The notes below the pieces were generated by a model. It was not told the DNA's origin and did no database searches. It saw nothing but the letters and a program-made list of their open reading frames with translations. Below, piece by piece: positions 19,065 through 28,900 of a stretch of 64,000 nucleotides of DNA. This DNA comes from Gammaproteobacteria bacterium (GTDB taxonomy: Bacteria > Pseudomonadota > Gammaproteobacteria > Pseudomonadales > Cellvibrionaceae): assembly GCA_004172865.1 (NCBI GenBank), contig SEBV01000007.1, forward strand, positions 124,001 to 188,000. Direction: 5' to 3'. Positions within the stretch are counted from its first letter, which is position 1. Each line of letters opens with the position of its first letter. The position numbers were made by a program, and so were the translations under genes.

Positions 19065-19580
19065 ATGAGCCAATTAACCAGTATTCAATACGCCTGGATC
19101 ATTTATTTTGCTGGCAGCCTCGGTTGCACAATCGCTGCATGGTGGCTTTTTTTATGGGCGTGGCGTTTTGTTCGCTACGCCGCTGTCGTCACAGTCATGG
19201 CAATTTTATTTACGCCCTACGCCATAGATGCGCAAACAATGACGATGGCGCCCGCGATTTATACACTTGTATTTGAAGGCATGTCGCAAGGCCCAAAGGC
19301 TATAGTGCCCTTAATAAAATTAATCATTGGAATTTGGTTGATTGCGATTATTTTGGTGGCAGTGTTTGTTCTTCTAACACGCAAGCATCAAGCAGAAAAG
19401 GTAACTTACAAAGAACCAGCGCCACGAGTTAAAAGACAATCGCGTCGTCTGGAACATCATGATGGTCGCCGCCATGAAAGCCCCATTAAAAGTTCAACGC
19501 GAGGTTTGAGTAACGATGAATATCAAGCGCGCGAAGAATTACTCAAAGGCGAAGTGCCTATGCGTGCATTGAGAGATTAA
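19065..19580 (+). CDS. Membrane protein of unknown function
   Basis: A 171-residue protein with about three hydrophobic segments (about 8-32, 35-55 and 80-105). A basic cytoplasmic tail follows (VKRQSRRLEHHDGRRHE) and ends in a helical segment with EYQAREELLKGEVPMRAL. I recognise no catalytic motif. It lies 27 bases after ycgN in the same direction and is followed by a terminator, so it is probably the last gene of the rnd operon. Confidence 0.75.
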   Translation: MSQLTSIQYAWIIYFAGSLGCTIAAWWLFLWAWRFVRYAAVVTVMAILFTPYAIDAQTMTMAPAIYTLVFEGMSQGPKAIVPLIKLIIGIWLIAIILVAVFVLLTRKHQAEKVTYKEPAPRVKRQSRRLEHHDGRRHESPIKSSTRGLSNDEYQAREELLKGEVPMRALRD

Positions 19581-19607
19581 ATATCGTATTGCTGTGATCT
19601 AAAAGAA

Positions 19608-19632
19608 AAAAGCCAGCAAAAGCTGGCTTTTG
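19608..19632 (+). terminator. Terminator ending the rnd operon
   Basis: AAAAGCCAGC, loop AAAA, and GCTGGCTTTT form a 10-bp stem that includes the A/T pairs, ending in a T-run. It lies 28 bases after the membrane-protein stop. Confidence 0.85.
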
Positions 19633-19740
19633 CTATTTAGACTGTCAGTAAATGGAAAATTGCCATTTAAGTGCTATAAATGAAGGGAGATATTCTAACA
19701 AAATAACGTTTTTCTCCCTCTGCCTGCCTAAAGGCCCTAT

Positions 19741-21828
19741 ATGCGAAATCGAATATTTATTGTTGTCTTGTTGCCTGCATTCCTCGCGTCTGCGACGTTT
19801 GCACAGGCGCAATCTCACGATGCGGCAAAAACTATTTCTTCAGCAACATCAACAGCAACTTCAACTGCTGCTTCAGCACCGGCGGCTGCAGAGTCGTCAT
19901 CTACAAAAAGTTCTGCAGTAAAAGAAGAACCAAAACTCGCGACCGAAACTAAAGTCGCTAAAATTTTACCTTCGGATGTTCGTGTACTGATTGATGTTTC
20001 CGGCAGTATGAAAAAAACTGATCCACAAAATTTACGCAAACCAGCAGTGGATTTAATTGTTCGTCTCTTGCCCGATAAAAGTCGCGCCGGTCTGTGGACA
20101 TTTGGTAATGACGTTAATATGTTGGTTCCCTTTAAACCTGTGGATGCAAACTGGCGTAAACAAGCTGCGCCCGCGGCCAACAAAATTAATTCGGTCGCCA
20201 TGTTTACTAACATTGGCAAAGCCTTGGAAGAAGTTAGTTTCGATAAAAAATCCTTAAGCCCAGATTTTAAAACACATATTATTTTATTAACGGATGGCGT
20301 CGTGGATATCGGCCAAGATGCGGTCGGCAACAATAAAGAGCGTCAACGCATTCTCACGGATATTTTGCCCAGCTTAAAGGCAGCGGGCTATATCGTTCAC
20401 ACAATTGCACTCTCGCCCGATGCCGACACAGATTTGCTAAAAAAATTATCGGTGGCTACTGATGGTGTATTTACCACCGCTATTTCTGCCGACCAATTAA
20501 TGAGTGTATTCTTAAAAATATTTGATCAAGCAGTACCAGCTGAACGAGTGCCCTTAGATAGCAATGGTTTTTTAGTGGATGCCAGCATTAAAGAATTTAC
20601 GGCATTAATTTTCAGAAAACCCGGCGAAGATAAAACACTTATTATCTCTCCCGAAGGTAAAGAATATTCTGGAACCAATCCCGCCGAAGGCATCAATTGG
20701 TATCGCACTGATACCTATGATTTGATTACTGCAGACTCACCAAAAGCAGGGCAGTGGAAAATAAAAACGGATATAGCGCCACAGAGTCGTATTACAGTGG
20801 TAAGTGATTTGCAGTTAGTTGTCGAGCCGCTAAAAAATAATATCCACAGCGATGATTCGTTGGCGGTGAATTATTCATTTCAAGAGAGCGGCAAAACGGT
20901 TAGCAATAAAGATTTTCTCGGTTTAATCGAAACTAATGTCATAGTTGCGAAAGATAAAACTGAAGAAAATTTTGACAATTCTTTCACTGCAACTACGCCA
21001 CCAGCCGATGGATTTTTCCACCAAACGCTAAACAATTTCAAAAGCACCGGTGATTACGAGATCCATATTTTTGTAGACGGAAAAACCTTTAAACGCGAAT
21101 TCAAACACAGCTTAAGCGTGCGCGACAGTCTTATGGTGTTGGAAAAAAATAACGCCAAAGCTGAAGATGGAAAGCTGACATACAGCTACAAAATTTCAAC
21201 CGACGAAAAAGTTATTGATGTAAAAAAAATGCAGGTTAGTGTAAGCATTAAAAATACTCAAAATAATAATGTTGAAAAAAATCTTAACCTGGTCGATGGC
21301 AATCATTGGGAGTTTTCGTTCGCTCCAGCACAGGAGGGTGAATACACAGTTGATATTCATGCGGTAGGCGAGCAATTGAATGGCGACAAAGTCGATGAAA
21401 CTTTGCATGCAGATAAATTTACTTATGCCATAGCCAAGCCCGAACATGCGGCGTCATCTGAAGTAGCAAAAGAGGAGCCAAAAGCTGAGGAAGAAAAAAC
21501 AAAAGATGACAATAATTTATTGCTTTACATTAGTATTGGCATTGGCAATTTACTGTTATTAGTTGCAGGTTTTTTTGCCTACAGAATGATTATGGGTGGC
21601 AAGGCTAAAGATGAGCTGGCGGAGTTTGAGAAAACTTTATCTACCGCTAAGGCAAATCCAACTCCTACACCTGTAAAAGAAGAAGTAAAAAAAGCGCCGG
21701 AAAAAACTGAAATTGATTTGTCGGATGAAGACCCTGCACACATTCCCATGAACAATGACGACGATGATATGGATAATTTATTTCCATTGGATAGCCTGGA
21801 CGATCCTAATTACACTGATGAAAAATAA
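19741..21828 (+). CDS. Secreted/membrane VWA-domain protein
   Basis: A 695-residue envelope protein. A signal peptide (about 1-23, cleavage near AQAQ) is followed by an Ala/Thr/Ser-rich stretch, then a von Willebrand A domain (about 78-265) with MIDAS motif LIDVSGSMKK (first Asp about residue 85) and LLTDGVVD. A large extracytoplasmic beta-rich region leads to a transmembrane helix (about 595-617) and an acidic cytoplasmic tail rich in Asp. I recall similar proteins filed as TIGR03503, but cannot check. The partner is unknown. Its stop overlaps the GNAT start by one base. Confidence 0.8.
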   Translation: MRNRIFIVVLLPAFLASATFAQAQSHDAAKTISSATSTATSTAASAPAAAESSSTKSSAVKEEPKLATETKVAKILPSDVRVLIDVSGSMKKTDPQNLRKPAVDLIVRLLPDKSRAGLWTFGNDVNMLVPFKPVDANWRKQAAPAANKINSVAMFTNIGKALEEVSFDKKSLSPDFKTHIILLTDGVVDIGQDAVGNNKERQRILTDILPSLKAAGYIVHTIALSPDADTDLLKKLSVATDGVFTTAISADQLMSVFLKIFDQAVPAERVPLDSNGFLVDASIKEFTALIFRKPGEDKTLIISPEGKEYSGTNPAEGINWYRTDTYDLITADSPKAGQWKIKTDIAPQSRITVVSDLQLVVEPLKNNIHSDDSLAVNYSFQESGKTVSNKDFLGLIETNVIVAKDKTEENFDNSFTATTPPADGFFHQTLNNFKSTGDYEIHIFVDGKTFKREFKHSLSVRDSLMVLEKNNAKAEDGKLTYSYKISTDEKVIDVKKMQVSVSIKNTQNNNVEKNLNLVDGNHWEFSFAPAQEGEYTVDIHAVGEQLNGDKVDETLHADKFTYAIAKPEHAASSEVAKEEPKAEEEKTKDDNNLLLYISIGIGNLLLLVAGFFAYRMIMGGKAKDELAEFEKTLSTAKANPTPTPVKEEVKKAPEKTEIDLSDEDPAHIPMNNDDDDMDNLFPLDSLDDPNYTDEK

Positions 21829-22298
21829 TGCTCGCTGAACCTGCTGTTATTGAATTGCAAAATACTGATTTCGAACGTGTAGAAGAATTGCGATTACCGC
21901 TAGTGAATCGCTTTTATTCAAATTGTAATTATCAGGTAAAATGTGGGCGTTTAGATTATGTGTATAGCATGAGTTTTTGCGGAAAAATAATCGCGGCAGC
22001 ACGTTTGTTGCCACAAGCCTCAGGTCACTTATTGTTACGTAATCTTTGCGTTGCTCCTGAGAAACGCAATCAAAAATTAGCAACTCATCTGTTGGAAAAA
22101 ATAATCATTGAATTAAGTTCTGCACAAAATCCTGTCAATTGTTACTGCTTTGCATTGCCTCATCTGCAAAATTTTTATCTCGCGTTGGGCTTTAAAAATC
22201 TTAACCCTGAGCAAGTTCCTCCAGAAATAGCGGAAGCACACTATCGCAATTGCGCCCGTAAGCGCGGGTGGATTTTGATGGGCTTTATAAATGTTTAG
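21828..22298 (+). CDS. GNAT-family N-acetyltransferase
   Basis: A 156-residue GNAT protein. The acetyl-CoA-binding strand-loop-helix is visible as LLRNLCVAPEKRNQKLATHLLEKII, and the later LPHLQNFYLALGFK matches motif B. The ATG overlaps the VWA stop (TAATG), so the two are translated together. The substrate is unknown. Pairing a cytoplasmic acetyltransferase with an envelope VWA protein is unusual, but the link may only be transcriptional. Confidence 0.82.
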   Translation: MLAEPAVIELQNTDFERVEELRLPLVNRFYSNCNYQVKCGRLDYVYSMSFCGKIIAAARLLPQASGHLLLRNLCVAPEKRNQKLATHLLEKIIIELSSAQNPVNCYCFALPHLQNFYLALGFKNLNPEQVPPEIAEAHYRNCARKRGWILMGFINV

Positions 22299-22416
22299 AG
22301 TGTTTAGGCAATAGGTATCATAAGCAAAATTAACTGGTTTCCCACTTCTTCACGCGTTATTCTCTGCCTGACCTTATTGGTATGCAGTTTTATATAACCC
22401 GGAAGGAGAAATCATT

Positions 22417-22884
22417 ATGAACATTAATATTGGCATTGATGAACAAGATCGTCAGGATATAGCTCATGGCTTATCCAAATTATTGGCGGATACTTACACA
22501 CTCTATTTAAAAACTCATAACTTCCACTGGAACGTGACTGGCCCCATGTTTCAAACGCTTCATCTTATGTTTGAAACCCAATATACCGAACTGGCGCTTG
22601 CAGTGGATTTAGTTGCTGAACGAATTCGTTCCCTTGGTGTTAATGCTCCCGGTACCTACAAACAATTTGCCGCGCTTAGCAGCATTAAAGAGGAAGATGA
22701 AATTCCACAAGCGAAAGATATGATTCGTTTGTTAGTAGAAGGGCAGGAATCTGTAGTGCGCACAGCGCGTTCGCTTTATCCTGTAGTTGAAAAAGCAAAC
22801 GATGAAGCAACTGCAGATTTATTAACGCAACGAATTCAATTGCATGAAAAAACCGCGTGGATGCTGCGTAGTTTATTAGAGTAA
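22417..22884 (+). CDS. dps: Dps-family ferritin-like protein
   Basis: Dps forms dodecamers that store iron, remove hydrogen peroxide and in some species coat DNA. The 155-residue protein shows the inter-subunit ferroxidase site residues in [11 protein letters not shown] and the helix with [19 protein letters not shown]. The start has a strong GGAAGGAG upstream. It is monocistronic, ended by the hairpin at 22905-22942. Control by peroxide stress is likely from the family, but I see no clear operator. Confidence 0.93.
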   Translation: MNINIGIDEQDRQDIAHGLSKLLADTYTLYLKTHNFHWNVTGPMFQTLHLMFETQYTELALAVDLVAERIRSLGVNAPGTYKQFAALSSIKEEDEIPQAKDMIRLLVEGQESVVRTARSLYPVVEKANDEATADLLTQRIQLHEKTAWMLRSLLE

Positions 22885-22904
22885 GTTTTAATAATTACTC
22901 AACA

Positions 22905-22942
22905 CAAAAAAGCCGTTGAACTCTCGATCACCGGCTTTTTTA
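22905..22942. terminator. Bidirectional terminator between dps and the kinase gene
   Basis: AAAAAAGCCG (22905-22914) pairs with CGGCTTTTTT (22932-22941). A-runs and T-runs on both sides make it usable from either direction between convergent genes. Confidence 0.8.
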
Positions 22943-22966
22943 TTTGGGAAATTTTATTACCAATTT

Positions 22967-24334
22967 TTAAGCAATTGGTAATTGAATATTAAAACAGGTA
23001 CCGAATTTCTCGTCGGATGTTACTGACATTTGCCCGTCATGATGATCGGTAATAATAAAATAGGAATAAGACAATCTATTCTCGACCGGGCACGCAGGTT
23101 CGCGATCTGATATAGAGAAAAATGGTTGGAAAATATCTTCTTGTTCAAGCGGGCTCAAAGCTTTGCCGTTATGCTGAACTTTAATCCACAGCGAATCGTA
23201 AAACTCACTGATTTCTATATTAATAGCAGGGTGTTCCTGTTCCTTGTGATTTAACGAGTGGAATGCAGCGCGCAACAAACGCACAAATACTTGCTGCAAC
23301 TCAGATTGATAACAAGGAATTTGAGGCAAGCCTTCATGATAATGACGTGTCAAATCAATTGCGCTAAATCTTAAACCCGATAAATCGGTAAATAAATTAT
23401 CGGCGACTTTGATACTTTGATCCATTAACACAGTAATGTCGGCCGGCGCTTTTTCATCATTGTGACTATTGGCCAAATCCAACAAATTTTGAATAATTGA
23501 GGATGCTTGTTCGCCGCTTAAGCGTGCCTCTTTCAAGGTTTTAAGTAATTCATTTTTTATTTGACTGGGGTCATTTTCAGCAAGCTTTTCTTGCGATGCT
23601 AATAAGCTAGACAATATAGATTGCAGTGGCAAATTAATATCGTAGGCCATTGCCGATGCAAGCTCGCCCATGGCAGACATTTTATCGCGCTCGGATACTT
23701 TGTTTTCAGCTTTCATTTGTTTGGTAATATCGTCCACCAAAATGACTACGCCGGTTTCGTCGTTGTCCGCTAATGGGTAGATAGTAATGTCAAAATAATA
23801 CTGGTCGCGCTGGCTATGTTTAATCGTTACCGTTTTTTTGCTGCGGAATACCTCAGAAACCTGGTCTGGTGTAAGCGTAATGGTGGGGTAGGCTTCCCAT
23901 AAATTTTTGCCCAACACATTGGCAACTGAGCGACCCGTTGCCGCTTCAGCAACCTGGTTCCACTGAGTGATGTGCATATCCTGATTTAGGCCAATGAGCA
24001 TCAATGGCAGAGATTCAACGATATTGGTGATGTATTGCTCGCGGCTTTTTAAAACTTCTGAAGTTTCAATTAGAGAAGCGGTTCTTCTGGCTACCCGATC
24101 TTCCAGTGTCGCTTTAATATCGGTTAATTCGCGATTTACTCGACGGCCACGGCTGTTCGCAATCAATAAAAAAATGGCTACTACGAGCAAGGTAATAATC
24201 AGCAGGCTGAGCGCACTATTGGCAACCCATTGCCATTTGGTAGTACCGTCCGGGTTTCTATAAATGGCGAAAATATCAGCATAGGCGTATACGCTGAGCG
24301 GATATAGGGTTAAAGCGGCTAACCATTTTTTCAT
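22967..24334 (-). CDS. Membrane PAS histidine-kinase-like protein lacking the phospho-accepting His
   Basis: A 455-residue sensor. A signal-anchor segment (about 1-20) and a second transmembrane helix (about 38-62) are followed by a coiled coil, a PAS domain (about 95-205), a HisKA-like helix pair and an ATPase-like C-terminus. The H-box reads AMAYDINLPLQ, so Tyr231 (codon TAC) replaces the usual His. The ATPase N-box Asn and the G2 glycines also look absent: the region after IFQPFF reads PVENRLSYSYF. It is probably a pseudokinase that scaffolds or senses. No response regulator gene adjoins it. Confidence 0.8.
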   Translation of the reverse strand: MKKWLAALTLYPLSVYAYADIFAIYRNPDGTTKWQWVANSALSLLIITLLVVAIFLLIANSRGRRVNRELTDIKATLEDRVARRTASLIETSEVLKSREQYITNIVESLPLMLIGLNQDMHITQWNQVAEAATGRSVANVLGKNLWEAYPTITLTPDQVSEVFRSKKTVTIKHSQRDQYYFDITIYPLADNDETGVVILVDDITKQMKAENKVSERDKMSAMGELASAMAYDINLPLQSILSSLLASQEKLAENDPSQIKNELLKTLKEARLSGEQASSIIQNLLDLANSHNDEKAPADITVLMDQSIKVADNLFTDLSGLRFSAIDLTRHYHEGLPQIPCYQSELQQVFVRLLRAAFHSLNHKEQEHPAINIEISEFYDSLWIKVQHNGKALSPLEQEDIFQPFFSISDREPACPVENRLSYSYFIITDHHDGQMSVTSDEKFGTCFNIQLPIA

Positions 24335-24724
24335 AAAGAGATCACTGTACGAGGAAGTTGGCCCTTCGCTTTTACTTATTGGGAAAAGTTGAAGGTTGTT
24401 AATTGTATTACATCTATGAACTTAGGTGAAATTCATCGTTCTATTCATAACACCTAATGTGATAACGGGGTAATGTGATAGGTGCTAATGGACAAGCACC
24501 TTGCGTCGTAACAGAATACATGCTGACAATTTACGAATAATTATTCAGACAAGATCACTAAACCACAGTTTCCGAATTGACAGAAATATTCGCATTATAA
24601 ATATCCCGGCAGAACCTTGGCTGAACAAAACACTTATGGTTTCGATACCTAATCAGATGTTTGCACAGTACATAAGTTGTACTATTAAACCTTAACTGCC
24701 ATTTATTTCTTTGTTTATAACATT
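24335..24724. other. Intergenic region between divergent kinase-like and retropepsin genes
   Basis: About 390 AT-rich bases separate two divergent genes, so promoters for both must lie here. I see no RNA gene, clear palindrome or long ORF that I can support. Confidence 0.5.
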
Positions 24725-25837
24725 ATGTCTACAGCCAAAATTTTGTTGCTTACTGTCACCGCATTTGTGCTGGGATTTGCGTTGAGCGAATATCGCATGA
24801 CATCAAGTGTGCGAGATCATGAGGTTTCTACCTCTGAAATAAAAGTACAATCGCAAAATGCTATTAAAAATGTCGATAAAACACAATCAGTGAACGAGCC
24901 TAGGTTACCAAATTCTTCACTAATAAATGATGAAAAAAGTGTTCAACGCGAGAAGGATGCAGAAGATTTTTCATGGGCGCAAGTCGATCAATTTATTGCA
25001 AGCTCACGCTATGACGATGCAATTCGTTTATTGGAAACCCGAATGGGCGACAACAAAGATGCTGCGCGCGCTTGGCTTATGTTAGCGTCTATCTACAAAA
25101 AACAGTCACAACCTATAGCAGCAGTAGACGCCTGGTTTCGGTATTTAAAATTAGAGTTAGATGATCAAAAAATAGATAAAGCGCTAAAAGATATCAAAAA
25201 TTATTTAGTGCAATTAAAGGAAAACCCAGCGTTATTTAATGAAGATTATTCCTGGCTAATAGGGCAGTTTGACGAACTGTTAAAATATCGCGCTAATGAT
25301 GGAGAACTGCATTTAATATTGGCGTCACTATTGGTCCAATTAAATGACGATTATCAAGCGCAGTATCATGCGCTTATGGCCGCAAATGATCCTACCGTGC
25401 AAAAACGTGCTGAAGCCATACTGGCGAAGCTGAACGGCGAAAATGCACCGGACGAAACAACTATTGCGCTAACGCGTTTCGGCAATCAGTTTTTGGTAGA
25501 TGCAAATATTGAAGGAAATTCCGCGCGATTATTATTGGATACAGGTGCATCACTCAGTGGTTTATCCTCAAGCTACACTGCAAAATATCCTTCGCTGCTT
25601 AAAGCAACCAAGCCCATTCGTTTAAATACTGCCAGCGGTACGCACGATAGTTTTTTATTTACGGTAACCACAATGAATATCGGCGATTTGGCGTTTAACC
25701 AGCATATTTTAACGCAGTTGCCTATGGATAATTCCCAAGGCTTTGATGGTTTACTCGGTGTGGATATTCTGGGCAGATTTGATTTTGTGATTGATCAAAA
25801 TAATGCGGTCTTGCGATTGAAGGTCAGAAAACAGTAA
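24725..25837 (+). CDS. Membrane-anchored TPR/retropepsin-like aspartic protease
   Basis: A 370-residue protein. An N-terminal signal anchor (about 4-22) precedes a polar linker and TPR-like helical repeats (about 75-235). A clan AA retropepsin-like domain ends the protein (about 250-370), with catalytic motif LLLDTGASLSGL and the later FDGLLGVDILGRFDF. Retropepsins act as dimers, so a single DTGA copy per chain fits. It probably faces the periplasm. Targets are unknown. The hrpA start follows by 68 bases. Confidence 0.85.
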   Translation: MSTAKILLLTVTAFVLGFALSEYRMTSSVRDHEVSTSEIKVQSQNAIKNVDKTQSVNEPRLPNSSLINDEKSVQREKDAEDFSWAQVDQFIASSRYDDAIRLLETRMGDNKDAARAWLMLASIYKKQSQPIAAVDAWFRYLKLELDDQKIDKALKDIKNYLVQLKENPALFNEDYSWLIGQFDELLKYRANDGELHLILASLLVQLNDDYQAQYHALMAANDPTVQKRAEAILAKLNGENAPDETTIALTRFGNQFLVDANIEGNSARLLLDTGASLSGLSSSYTAKYPSLLKATKPIRLNTASGTHDSFLFTVTTMNIGDLAFNQHILTQLPMDNSQGFDGLLGVDILGRFDFVIDQNNAVLRLKVRKQ

Positions 25838-25905
25838 CAGGATTTGGTTTCGCGTCGGTTTATCGCTCATGTTATTATGCGCACCTGAATTTAAGGGCGG
25901 TTTGC

Positions 25906-28900
25906 ATGACGAATATCTGGTTGGAATATAAACAAGCTATTGTAAACGTAATGGCACAAGACCATCATCGTTTACTGCGCCGTGTGATTGAGCTGGAAAA
26001 ACTTGCGCGCGCGAAAAAACCTTACGAGCTAGCCTTGGAAAAATGGCAAGCGCAACTTGCACGCTCGCAAACTGCCGTTGCAAATCGTCAACAACTTATT
26101 CCCACTAATATTCAATTTCCTGATCTTCCTGTTTGTGAAAAACGCGAAGAAATTGCACAAATTATTGCGGCTAATCAAGTTGTAGTTTTAGCGGGTGAAA
26201 CAGGTTCAGGTAAAACCACACAGATTCCTAAAATTTGTTTAACACTTGGGCGTGGTACGCGAGGTTTAATTGGCCACACTCAACCGCGTCGTATCGCAGC
26301 AAATACGGTTGCCAATCGTATTGCTGAAGAATTACAAACCAAGCTTGGCGAAAAAGTTGGTTATCAAGTTCGTTTTAGTGATCAATCCAGCGAACAAACT
26401 TTAATTAAAGTAATGACCGACGGCATTTTATTAGCCGAAATTCAGAACGATCCTTACTTAAATAAATACGATACCTTAATTATCGATGAAGCTCATGAAC
26501 GCAGCTTAAATATTGATTTTTTGCTCGGCTATTTGAAACAACTTTTGCCGCGTCGCCCCGATTTAAAATTAATTATTACGTCGGCTACCATCGACCTACA
26601 AAAATTTTCTGAGCATTTTAATAACGCGCCCATCATAGAAGTTTCTGGTCGAACCTATCTTGTAGATGTTTGGTATCGCCCATTGTTTGAATCTCAAGCA
26701 AAAGATGATGAAGGTGAAGATACCGAACAAGATATTTACAGCGCAATGGTCGAGGCAGTTCACGAAATTGAATTGCATGAAAAAACCGGAAGCGGTAAGC
26801 GCGGCGGCGATATTTTAATTTTTCTCAGCGGTGAACGCGAAATTCGCGAAGCGGCAGAAGCTCTACGCAAAGCGCAATTTGCCCATATGGAGGTCGTACC
26901 TTTTTACGCGCGTTTAAGTTTGGCAGAACAGCAACGCGTATTTGCAGCTCACACTGGGCGCCGAATTGTGTTGGCAACAAACGTGGCGGAAACATCAATT
27001 ACGGTGCCGGGAATTCGCTATGTAATTGATCCCGGTTTTGCACGCATATCGCGTTATTCCTATCGCACAAAAGTACAGCGGTTACCTATTGAACCCGTTT
27101 CGCAAGCCAGCGCAAATCAACGGAAAGGCCGCTGTGGTCGTATTGCGGAAGGTATTTGTATTCGTTTGTATAGCGAAGAAGATTTTAATAATCGCCCGGC
27201 ATTTACAGATGCAGAAATTCTCCGCACCAACCTCGCCGCTGTTATTTTGCAAATGTTGCAATTGCGCATGGGCGATATTCACAAGTTCCCGTTTATTGAT
27301 GCGCCGGATCATCGCTTAATTAGCGATGGTTATAAATTGCTGGAAGAGCTGCAGGCTGTTAATGCTAAAAATCAACTCACGCCTGTTGGTGCTCAACTTA
27401 GCAAATTACCGCTTGATCCCCGTCTTGCGCGCATGATGTTGGCTGCACAAGAACATTCTTGTATCCGAGAATTATTAATTATTGCCAGTGCCTTGTCGGT
27501 GCAAGATCCCCGTGATCGCCCAGGTGAAAAACAGCAGGCGGCTGATCAAAGTCACCGCCGCTTTTGGGCGGATTTCTCGGACTTTGCGGGCTTTGTAAAT
27601 CTTTGGGATTATTTTGAAACGCAGCGTCAAGAATTATCGCAAAACCAATTGCGAAAGTTGTGTAAGAAAGAATTTCTAAATTATTTACGTTTACGCGAAT
27701 GGCGAGATATTCACCATCAGTTATCGCTAGCAATAAAAGAATTGGGTTTTAAATCCAATACGGTGCCTGCTGGTTATGATGCAGTACATAAAGCCCTGTT
27801 GAGTGGTTTGCTCGGTAATTTAGGTTTCAATCACGAAGAGCGTGAATATCTCGGTGCACGTAATCGAAAGTTCAGTATTTTTCCGGGCTCATCTTTAATT
27901 AAAAAAACGCCAAAATGGATTATGGCTGCGGAGTTAATTGAAACGTCGAAATTGTTTGCACACACGGTTGCCAAAATTGAACCTGAGTGGGCGCTTGCTG
28001 CTGCAGAGCATTTGGTTAAACGACAATATTTTGAACCGCACTACAACAGCCACACGGGCCAGGTAATGGCGTATGAAAAAGTTAGCTTGTATGGTTTGAC
28101 GTTAATAGAAAAAAAATCTGTTCCCTATGCGCATATAGATCCTATAGTAGCGCGTGAAGTTTTTATTCGCGCTGTTTTTCTGGAGGGACAATATGCACAA
28201 CATCCAAAGCGAAAGAATCTTCAGCATAAAGGTCCAGTAAATGATTTTTTTACACATCAACAAGATTTGTTAAAGGAATTAGATGACCTTGAAGCAAAAT
28301 CTCGTCGCCGCGATATTCTTGCGGATGAGCAAGTTATTTTTGAATTTTACAATGAGGTTATTCCAGAGCAGATTATCAATTTAACCGGGTTCGAAAGTTG
28401 GCGAAAAAAAGTCGAACATGAAAACCCCAAAATTTTATATATTAGTCGTGAAACCTTAATGCGCCATGGCGCGCTTGATATTACGCACGCGCAATTTCCG
28501 AACGAACTGGAATGGCGCGGAATGGTGTTTCCATTAACTTATCATTTTGAGCCAAATCATCCTGATGACGGTGTCAGTATTCACGTTCCTATGAGTGTTT
28601 TGCACCAATTGCCGGAGCAACGTTTGGAATGGTTGGTGCCGGGAATGTTGCGCGATAAATGTATTAACTTGGTGAAAAGTTTACCGAAATCGTTACGCAA
28701 ACATTTCGTGCCCGTGCCCGATGTCGTTGATAAAGCCTTAGCAGCCATGTCTCCAGATAATAAACCATTAACAGATGCTTTAGGTTTGCAATTAAAACGC
28801 CAAACCGGTGTTGATGTTAGTGCTGACGCATGGCTTGAAACACAGGTCGATAATTATTATCGCTTCAACATTAAAGTGGTTGACGACAAGGGAAAAGTAA

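Noticed and set aside
19652-19921. 89-residue plus-strand ORF overlapping the VWA start
   Set aside because: It ends in low-complexity Gln/Leu from the other frame of the VWA linker and spans its signal-peptide region.
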